Positions 27,121-34,443 of a DNA stretch of 34,443 bases are shown here, piece by piece. The translations under genes and the position numbers were made by a program. The notes under the pieces are model-generated. The model did not search any database. It saw only the letters and a program-made list of their open reading frames with translations, and was not told the DNA's origin. The stretch's first letter is position 1. Every line of letters starts with the position of its first letter. The stretch is from Bacteroidota bacterium (GTDB lineage: Bacteria > Bacteroidota > Bacteroidia > Flavobacteriales > Flavobacteriaceae), in contig JAJRQR010000165.1 in assembly GCA_024280145.1 (NCBI GenBank), forward strand, positions 1-34,443, read 5' to 3'.

Positions 27121-27990
27121 TTAAACAAAAGGAGCATCAATAGGTAACACCTTAACTGTTCGAGTTTCAATATTAAAACGATCTCCGTTTGAAAGCACAT
27201 GAACCGTGAGATTTGCCATGGTCATAGGCGTACCTCCCGAAAGTAATTTTTCGTTATTATGTGTGAGTGTTTTTGGATCAAAAACGATAATCATTCCAGA
27301 ACCAATTACTTCAAATTCGTTATTTTTAATGACCAATCCGGTGTCTTCAGCAAGACCAATTCCTAAAAGATTTGGGTATTTTGCTACGGCTTCCGATTGT
27401 CTTCCAAAACGACCTCGTTGTATAAAATGTGTGTCGAAAATAAGTTCAGGAATTAATCCCAATCCTTCACGCATAATCACCGCTCCTTTTATAAATTAAT
27501 CGGTGCTACTTCCACCTGCAATCATTTCAGTAGCCATTGCCATCGCACCTGCACTAGTTCCTGCAATTACAAATCCTTCTTCATTGTTATGACGGTCAAT
27601 CATAATTTGATGAATGGTAGTGCCTCCAATTTTATCGGATATCTTAGATTGATTTCCACCAGAAAACATGATGCAATTAGCAGTTTTTATTAGATTAACG
27701 GATTCTTCCTTTTCAGAATCTTCTTTACTTCTAATATCCAACACATGAATATTGGTGCAACCTAATTTTGAAAAAGCATCAATATAGTTTTCGCCTACTT
27801 CTACAGGAATACTTGAAGCGGTTGGAATCACGATTATTTTAGCATTCAATCCGCCACTTTCTTTAACCACTCGGGAAAGAATTCCGGTTTCAATATATTC
27901 TAAAGTGTATTGTTCGTGAGTATTTCTATCTCCTTTATCCTCATTTCCACCAATAGGAATTAGTGTTCCTTTAACCTTCATAGCATTCAT
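27121..27990 (-). pseudogene. cphB: Cyanophycinase, interrupted by an in-frame TAA at 27498-27496
   Basis: ORF 27496..27990 carries FSGGNQSKI and VIAGTSAGAMAMATEMIAGGSSTD*; ORF 27121..27480 in the same frame carries MREGLGLIPELIFDTHFIQRGRFGR. Frame read-through gives GGSSTD*FIKGAVIMREGLGL. Confidence 0.88.
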
Positions 27991-28096
27991 TTTTCTTGCG
28001 GCAAAAATAAACTAATTTTTTTATTGAAAAATGTATATATTTATAAACTTTTCAATCGAATTTAAAATTAAGCACCCGCTTTCTCGGGATTACATT

Positions 28097-30736
28097 ATGG
28101 AAATAAGAAGCATCAACGCAATGCGAGGCCCAAATTACTGGTCGGTTCGCCGTCACAAATTAATCGTGATGGTATTAGATTTAAAAGAAATGGAAGAAAT
28201 GCCTTCCAATAAAATTGAAGGATTTGATAAACGATTGGAGGCAATGTTTCCTACAATGTATTCGCATCGTTGCTCGGTAGGAACTCCTGGTGGATTTTTT
28301 GAAAGAGTAGTAGAAGGAACCTGGATGGGACATATTATTGAACATATTGCTTTGGAAATTCAGACCTTAGCGGGAATGGATACAGGCTTCGGAAGAACTC
28401 GTGGTTATGGAGAAGAAGGCGTTTATAATGTAGTATTTTCATATATTGAAGAAAATGTAGGTAGATTTGCAGCCAAAGTTTCTGTAGCAATTTGTGAAGC
28501 ATTAATTGCTGGGGAAGACTACGATATGACGGATGATATTCAGCGAATGCGAGAAATTCGGGAAGACGAACGATTAGGACCAAGTACGGGATCGATTGTT
28601 CAGGAAGCCGTAAATCGTGGAATTCCGTGGATTCGATTGAATAAATATTCATTGGTTCAGTTGGGTTATGGAGCGAATCAAAAACGAATTCAGGCAACCG
28701 TAACTTCTGAAACCAGTAGTATTGGAGTTGAATTGGCTTGTGATAAAGAAGATACCAAATATTTATTAGAACAAGCTGAGGTAGAAGTGCCTCGTGGTGA
28801 TATTATTAGAAGAGAGCGAAGCCTTCAAGATGCCTGTGATTATGTCGGTTTTCCATTGGTCATCAAACCAATTGATGGAAATCACGGAAGAGGAATTACG
28901 GTAGATATTAATAATTATGATGATGCTTTGGTGGCTTTTCATCACGCAAAAGACAGCTCTAAAAGCGGTGCAATTATTGTTGAAAAATTTATAACTGGCG
29001 AAGATTATCGTTTGTTAGTAATTAATAATGTGTTAGTTGCTGCCGCCATTCGGACTCCTGCTCACGTTGTAGGTGATGGAAAATCTACCATTCAAGAATT
29101 AATAGACAAAGTAAATAGTGATCCAAGAAGAGGTTATGGACATGAAAAAGTATTGACACAAATAACCACCAACGAACTGACAAAAACATTGATAAGTCAA
29201 GCGGGTTATAGTTTAGATTCGGTTTTGCCTGCTGACGAACGACTCATATTAAAAGACACAGCAAATTTAAGTACAGGAGGAACCGCTGAAGATATCACTG
29301 ATATTGTGCATCCAGCAAATGTTTCGATGGTAGAACGGATTTCGAAAATTATCGATTTAGATATTTGCGGAGTAGATATTATGACGACCGATATTACCAA
29401 ACCACTTTCAGAAACTGGAGGTGCGGTATTAGAAGTAAATGCAGGTCCAGGATTTAGAATGCACTTAGCACCCACCACAGGATTACCTAGAAATGTAGCG
29501 GCTCCAGTGATTGATAAATTCTTTCCGAATGGAGAAACGGGGCGTATTCCAATTATTGCCATTACAGGAACCAACGGAAAAACTACGACCACCAGATTGT
29601 TGGCACATATTGCAAAAATGAATGGTTATCGTGTGGGATATACGACCAGTGACGGAGTTTATATCCAAAATAGATTATTAATGACAGGTGATTGTACCGG
29701 TCCTGCGAGTGCAGAATTTGTACTTAAAGATCCAACAGTAAATTTTGCTGTATTGGAGAGTGCCAGAGGAGGATTGCTTCGTGCAGGATTAGGATTTAAA
29801 AAATGTGATGTTGCGATTGTTACCAATGTAGCTGCTGATCATCTAGGTTTAAAAGGAATTCATACCGTAGAACAATTAGCGAAAGTTAAAGGAGTAGTTC
29901 CCGAAACGGTATTGCCTGATGGTTATGCAATTTTAAATGCCGATGATGATTTGGTGTTTAATATGCGTCGAAATATTGAATGTAATTTGGCTTTATTCTC
30001 GATGGATGAAAACAACCCACATATTAAAGCATTGCAGAGAAAAGGTGGAATTACCGCGATTTATGAAAACGGATTTGTAACTATTTGTCGTGGCGAATGG
30101 AAAATGCGTGTGATGAAAGCGGAAGATATTCCGTTGACCTACGGCGGAAAAGCAAAATTTATGATTCAGAATGTGTTACCAGCAATTTTAGCTGCAAACA
30201 TTCAAGGAATTAGTATTGAAGATATGAAAGCAGCTTTAGAAACTTTTATTCCTTCGGCTTCTCAAACCCCAGGACGATTAAATCTTTTTAAGTTTAACGA
30301 CTTTAGTATTTTGTTAGATTACGCTCATAATCCTGCGGGAATGCGGGCTCTTAAAAATTTCACAGATGAATTAGATGCCACGGTAAAAGTGGGAATCATA
30401 GCAGGAATTGGTGACAGACGTGAAGAAGATAATAACGAAATGGGAAGTATTGCTGCTGAAATGTTTGATGAAATTATCATCCGTCAAGACAAACGACTTC
30501 GAGGAAAAACAGAAGAACAATTGATAAAAATGTTGGGTGACGGAATTAAAATGAAGGACCCTAATAAGAAAACAACGATTATCCCTTCAGAAAAAGAAGC
30601 GATTACTCACGCAGTAAAGAATGCAGTAAAAGGATCGTTGATTGTTTTGTGTAGCGATGTAATTCCTGAAGCTTTGGACTTGGTTAAAAAGTTTAAAGAA
30701 CAAGAAGCCAACGGAGAATTGTTGATTAGAGGATAA
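28097..30736 (+). CDS. cphA: Cyanophycin synthetase
   Basis: MEIRSINAMRGPNYWSVRRHKLIVMVLDL start; ATP-grasp region (FPLVIKPIDGNHGRGITVDI); Mur-ligase region (IPIIAITGTNGKTTTTRLLAHIAKM). The ORF track starts at 28031, but ATG 28097 matches the family N-terminus. Confidence 0.96.
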   Translation: MEIRSINAMRGPNYWSVRRHKLIVMVLDLKEMEEMPSNKIEGFDKRLEAMFPTMYSHRCSVGTPGGFFERVVEGTWMGHIIEHIALEIQTLAGMDTGFGRTRGYGEEGVYNVVFSYIEENVGRFAAKVSVAICEALIAGEDYDMTDDIQRMREIREDERLGPSTGSIVQEAVNRGIPWIRLNKYSLVQLGYGANQKRIQATVTSETSSIGVELACDKEDTKYLLEQAEVEVPRGDIIRRERSLQDACDYVGFPLVIKPIDGNHGRGITVDINNYDDALVAFHHAKDSSKSGAIIVEKFITGEDYRLLVINNVLVAAAIRTPAHVVGDGKSTIQELIDKVNSDPRRGYGHEKVLTQITTNELTKTLISQAGYSLDSVLPADERLILKDTANLSTGGTAEDITDIVHPANVSMVERISKIIDLDICGVDIMTTDITKPLSETGGAVLEVNAGPGFRMHLAPTTGLPRNVAAPVIDKFFPNGETGRIPIIAITGTNGKTTTTRLLAHIAKMNGYRVGYTTSDGVYIQNRLLMTGDCTGPASAEFVLKDPTVNFAVLESARGGLLRAGLGFKKCDVAIVTNVAADHLGLKGIHTVEQLAKVKGVVPETVLPDGYAILNADDDLVFNMRRNIECNLALFSMDENNPHIKALQRKGGITAIYENGFVTICRGEWKMRVMKAEDIPLTYGGKAKFMIQNVLPAILAANIQGISIEDMKAALETFIPSASQTPGRLNLFKFNDFSILLDYAHNPAGMRALKNFTDELDATVKVGIIAGIGDRREEDNNEMGSIAAEMFDEIIIRQDKRLRGKTEEQLIKMLGDGIKMKDPNKKTTIIPSEKEAITHAVKNAVKGSLIVLCSDVIPEALDLVKKFKEQEANGELLIRG

Positions 30737-30762
30737 TACATTTTAAGTTCTTATAAAAAGAG

Positions 30763-30782
30763 ACCCCTGCTTTCGCAGGGGT
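30763..30782. terminator. Bidirectional intrinsic terminator between convergent genes
   Basis: ACCCCTGC-TTTC-GCAGGGGT, T5 on the plus side and TCTCTTTTT on the minus side. Confidence 0.85.
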
Positions 30783-30836
30783 TTTTGATTACTCCCCACA
30801 GTAATCAATCTCCTTAAAAAATGAAACTTAAATTAC

Positions 30837-33617
30837 TTAGTTACTAACTTGTATTGATGTGTTATTTTCTAAATCACTTAATCGTGCTTCTAATGATTCG
30901 TATTTTGCTAGTTGTATTTTTAATTGTTTGTTTTCATCTTTTAGTATTTCTACTTCAGATTTTAATTCTTTAATAGCTTCTACAAAGATGGGGTCGTAAT
31001 CTCCATATGCAGTTTGGTAAAAACCTAAATTATCCATTGTAACTTTTTCTGGAAATACTTGCATTAATTCCTGTGCTATAAATCCATATTGAATTTCTTT
31101 TGGTCTTTCAATTCCAGTTTGGGTGTCGTTCCATAAATAAGTAACCCCGTTCATTTTTGAAATTTTTTCTAATGCAGTTTTCCCTTCGATACTTTTTATA
31201 TTTTTTTTCAATCTTCGGTCACTGTTTGCAAGCCAACTTCCTGATGTTGATTTAGAAGCAGTTCCATTTACTTCAAAAGTGTTAGTTGTTGGGGTTCTGT
31301 TAATACCCACTAGACCATTTCCTCTTACTATTAAGATATTTCCAGTAGTGGTGTTATGGATATTAAAGTAATTATTGGTGTCAGTATTATCTGCTTTTGC
31401 ATAAACGGTCCATTTTCTACCAGTTTGGTTGGAATTTTTAAAAAGAATTCTTGCACCATCACCTGCCCCGGTTTCAGTAACCGATATTTGTCCTATGGAA
31501 CCTGTACTATTTGAAACAATATCTAAAAAACTACTAGGGCTTGGGTTGTTTATTCCTACTTTTCCGTTAGTGTAAATATTATCGTTGATGTTATTGGGAT
31601 GAGTTCCGCCATTTTCAAACCAATCGGCATCTTGTAAGGATGCTAAATTTATGGTTTGAGAACTTCCATTTTCTATGCCAATTGTTAAATTGGTTCCCGA
31701 TAAACCTGAACCAGAAATGTTTTGGTCATCGGTTCCGGTTCCGTCTTGTAAGGCTGATAAATCAACCGTAACAGGAGCAACACCATCATCTTGTAAGGAA
31801 ATACTAAGTGTAGTACCCGATAAAGAGAATTGATCCACTTGTTGGTTATCGGTATCTGTAAAAACAGTAGTTGGATTTACCCAAGTTGCATTTCCTGATG
31901 CATCTGTTTTTAAGATATAATTATTTGTTGCACCGCTTGTAAATTTTAGATTACCATCTACTTGTAGTAAATCTTGAATATATACATTTCCGCTTCCAGC
32001 GGTTGGAGCTACATATTCGCCAAAATATCCAGCCCAGTTTGTAGTGCTTCCTCCCCTTGCTGAGGCAACAATACCATAATTATCTGCTGATGTTGGGTAA
32101 CTAAGAGCAAATTCACCTCCAATATTAATGTTACTTGCTAACGCGGCTGTTCCAGTAATACCTATATTTCTTGTGCCATTACCCATAGCTTTTCCTGAAA
32201 CACCATAATTATAGCTTGCATCTGCTGAACTATATCCATAAACAGCGGTGCTATAGGTGCTGCTATTTGAATTTCGTGTCTGAATATAAGCGCCATATAT
32301 CCTGTCATTACCTCCAGTACTAGAGGTTTCACTCTTGACAGTAAGACCAGCAGGAGGGTTTAAGTTTCCTGTATAATTGTAAGTAATTGTAACACCATTA
32401 GCTTTAGTCCCTGTATATTCCACATCCAGTTTACTATCCGGTGTAGTAACGCCAATACCAACAAAACCATTGGTAAATATGTTATCATTGATGTTATTGG
32501 GTGCAGAACTTGTTCCTACTTCATACCAATCTGCGTCATTAAAATTTGGAGTTACCCAGCTTAAAATACCAGAACCATCTGTTCGCATTACTTGACCATT
32601 AGTTCCTCTTGTTGAAGGAAAAATATAATTATTAGATGTTGTTGTTCCTATTGAAACTCTACCTAAAAAGTAACCAGCATAACCAGTGGGACTTAGTACA
32701 TCTGAATATACTCCATAATGAGTGCCTCCTGCAGCATTTGAAATGTAATTATAGGAACCATATTTAAAACCTATTCCAGTACCTTCTAGGGTGTTTCTAG
32801 TTCCATAGTGAAAACCATCTCCAGTACTTTTTAAAATATTTTCTGCTCCAATGTGTCTTCCGTCACCAATAGATTCAATAGAGTTTATTAGCCCAAAGAT
32901 TTCCCCGCTGTATTCTGAGGAGTTATCAAAAAGATTATGTATTGCTATTAAGGGAGAAGTACTTGTATTAGTTCCTAAAAATGCTTGATAGATCCCTCTT
33001 CTATATTGATCTCCAACCAATAAATCTGTAAATTTTAAACCAGTATTAATGTAAGGAGCTCCACTTGTCGTGCCACTTAAGGTAATATTGACTCCTGTTT
33101 TAATGTCTGAATTATCTGCATTTAAAATAATTCTCGTTCCTACAGCAGTAGTATTGGTATTGGTGAAAGCTGCTGAATAAGATTCGTTTGAATCAACATT
33201 TAAAGCCCCATCACTTGCCAAAAATGTTGATGATCCAATCTTAACTCTCCCTAAAGTGTATATGTCATCGGCAATGTTATTTGGTGGTGTTCCTCCAGCT
33301 TCAAAAAAATCAGAATCACTTGCCCCTAACATCGTTGTCCAAGTTGCTGAACCATTATCCCAATAATAATACCCAGGAGCATTAGTCCCAGAAGTAGTGG
33401 TAAGATATACTAACATTCCTTGTTGTGCAGCTGTTGGATTGGTAGCCGAAAAATCATCAATACGTGGGATTAACAACCCATCGGTATTGGAGGGATTTGC
33501 TTGATTGGTCGCCGTGATATCTAAACTAGCTTTAGGATTGGTATTGTTTATACCTACTTGTGCATAAGTTAGGGTGCTTATAAAAAAGAACAGGAATATT
33601 AATTTAGTTGCTTTCAT
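30837..33617 (-). CDS. Secreted surface/tail-fiber-like protein with C-terminal S74-type intramolecular chaperone domain
   Basis: Signal peptide MKATKLIFLFFFISTLTYAQVGINN. C-terminus SDRRLKKNIKSIEGKTALEKISKMNGVTYLWN...QYGFIAQELMQVFPEKV...YDPIFVEAIKELKSEVEILKDENKQLK is a typical S74 domain plus coiled coil. Confidence 0.9.
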   Translation of the reverse strand: MKATKLIFLFFFISTLTYAQVGINNTNPKASLDITATNQANPSNTDGLLIPRIDDFSATNPTAAQQGMLVYLTTTSGTNAPGYYYWDNGSATWTTMLGASDSDFFEAGGTPPNNIADDIYTLGRVKIGSSTFLASDGALNVDSNESYSAAFTNTNTTAVGTRIILNADNSDIKTGVNITLSGTTSGAPYINTGLKFTDLLVGDQYRRGIYQAFLGTNTSTSPLIAIHNLFDNSSEYSGEIFGLINSIESIGDGRHIGAENILKSTGDGFHYGTRNTLEGTGIGFKYGSYNYISNAAGGTHYGVYSDVLSPTGYAGYFLGRVSIGTTTSNNYIFPSTRGTNGQVMRTDGSGILSWVTPNFNDADWYEVGTSSAPNNINDNIFTNGFVGIGVTTPDSKLDVEYTGTKANGVTITYNYTGNLNPPAGLTVKSETSSTGGNDRIYGAYIQTRNSNSSTYSTAVYGYSSADASYNYGVSGKAMGNGTRNIGITGTAALASNINIGGEFALSYPTSADNYGIVASARGGSTTNWAGYFGEYVAPTAGSGNVYIQDLLQVDGNLKFTSGATNNYILKTDASGNATWVNPTTVFTDTDNQQVDQFSLSGTTLSISLQDDGVAPVTVDLSALQDGTGTDDQNISGSGLSGTNLTIGIENGSSQTINLASLQDADWFENGGTHPNNINDNIYTNGKVGINNPSPSSFLDIVSNSTGSIGQISVTETGAGDGARILFKNSNQTGRKWTVYAKADNTDTNNYFNIHNTTTGNILIVRGNGLVGINRTPTTNTFEVNGTASKSTSGSWLANSDRRLKKNIKSIEGKTALEKISKMNGVTYLWNDTQTGIERPKEIQYGFIAQELMQVFPEKVTMDNLGFYQTAYGDYDPIFVEAIKELKSEVEILKDENKQLKIQLAKYESLEARLSDLENNTSIQVSN

Positions 33618-33622
33618 CTATT

Positions 33623-33814
33623 CTATTTTTGTAGTTTCTCCTTTATTTTATTTTTATTTATTGAATTTTCAGAAGTTTTTAAAATAGGAGGACTTTTTTC
33701 TAATCCGACTTCTTTGGTATGGTTTTCAGAATAATTGCCAATACTATTTGTATAAAAATAACAAAATGCTATAGTTAAACTAACGGCTATAAAAGAGTAA
33801 ATAATATTCTTCAT
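33623..33814 (-). CDS. Small single-TM or secreted hypothetical protein
   Basis: 63 aa, hydrophobic N-terminus MKNIIYSFIAVSLTIAFCYFY; 5 nt upstream of the next gene on the same strand. Confidence 0.5.
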   Translation of the reverse strand: MKNIIYSFIAVSLTIAFCYFYTNSIGNYSENHTKEVGLEKSPPILKTSENSINKNKIKEKLQK

Positions 33815-33887
33815 AATAATATAAAACCTAGAAAGTAAAAATAATGAGGTTATGTATTTATCGTCTCATACTAAAGGATGATATTTT

Positions 33888-34436
33888 TTATCTCGATTTT
33901 GTCGAAATTACCAAAGTAAATTCACCTTCATCAAGACCGTCAGTTCCGGTTACTCCAATAATCAAACGATAAGAACTGTTGATAGCAGTAAAGTTGGTAA
34001 CCATTCGTTTATGATTTTGTTTTTTACGCCCTTTTTTATTGTAATCCCATTTGTGGTCTGCTTCACAAGTAATACAATATGGTAAATTAGGTACAACAAA
34101 ATCTTCACCGATATTAATTTGATAAGCATAAAGGCTTAAGTTATCTTTCTTGTTTTTTGGTATTAGAGTTATTGTCGTAATACTATGTGCAGGGATAATT
34201 CCGGTAAACAGGATGTGTTTACCGGTAAACTTATATTTTTGAGTTTTTGGAAAGCAAGCGTTTTGGCTACTCCAAGCCCAAGATAAATCGTCTAAAAACC
34301 TTCCTTCATTAAGGTTTCCTCCGTAAGATATCTCTTTGCCTATTTCAAAATCAATCGCATTAATAAAACTTTCTTTTACTTGTGCTAAGGTGCTAAGAAA
34401 CTGAAAGCTTATTAGTAATGTTAGAAGATGTTTCAT
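33888..34436 (-). CDS. Secreted hypothetical protein
   Basis: 182 aa, signal peptide MKHLLTLLISFQFLSTLAQ; no family recognised. Confidence 0.6.
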   Translation of the reverse strand: MKHLLTLLISFQFLSTLAQVKESFINAIDFEIGKEISYGGNLNEGRFLDDLSWAWSSQNACFPKTQKYKFTGKHILFTGIIPAHSITTITLIPKNKKDNLSLYAYQINIGEDFVVPNLPYCITCEADHKWDYNKKGRKKQNHKRMVTNFTAINSSYRLIIGVTGTDGLDEGEFTLVISTKSR

Positions 34437-34443
34437 AAGTTTA

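Noticed and set aside
28074-28087. Small hairpin cccg-ctttct-cggg upstream of cphA
   Set aside because: Only a 4-bp stem with no T-run; could be a degraded hairpin, but not supportable as a terminator or regulatory site.
28335-29668. Minus-strand ORFs of 120, 128 and 61 aa inside cphA
   Set aside because: Antisense shadow ORFs of conserved coding sequence.
30837-33617. Prophage tail fiber as an explanation for the S74 protein
   Set aside because: It has a Sec signal peptide and no phage structural, lysis or integrase genes are nearby; a chromosomal surface protein is a better fit.

Overview
The window is a Flavobacteriaceae-like (Bacteroidota) chromosomal segment, judged from AT-rich DNA, a TAnnTTTG -7 box, a hybrid two-component regulator and a T-run-rich intergenic style. 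From left to right it contains: the 5' end of rplM (L13) running off the left edge; a DUF5916-type protein; a large repetitive secreted surface protein (NQNLTG/SLTNDATTVNLSGYLDN repeats, YadA-like head repeats, C1q/TNF-like C-terminus) next to a hybrid two-component regulator; a same-strand cluster of about 11 genes (three cobalamin-binding-type radical SAM proteins, two methyltransferases, a sulfotransferase, a flippase-like protein, a GT87-like and a GT2 glycosyltransferase, a CxxCH lipoprotein and a nucleotidyltransferase); polA; a cyanophycin locus (isoaspartyl peptidase, cyanophycinase, cyanophycin synthetase); and a second large surface protein ending in an S74-type chaperone domain. The best leads are: (i) a 21-bp-spaced direct repeat immediately upstream of a -7 box for the first surface protein, next to the AraC-type hybrid regulator; (ii) a palindromic repeat inserted in frame inside a radical SAM gene; (iii) a cyanophycinase gene split by an in-frame TAA; (iv) a one-base frameshift in the third radical SAM gene; and (v) the radical SAM/sulfotransferase/glycosyltransferase/heme-lipoprotein cluster itself, whose product I cannot name. 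No tRNA, rRNA, CRISPR array or transposase was seen. All assignments come from reading the sequence and motifs; no search was run.
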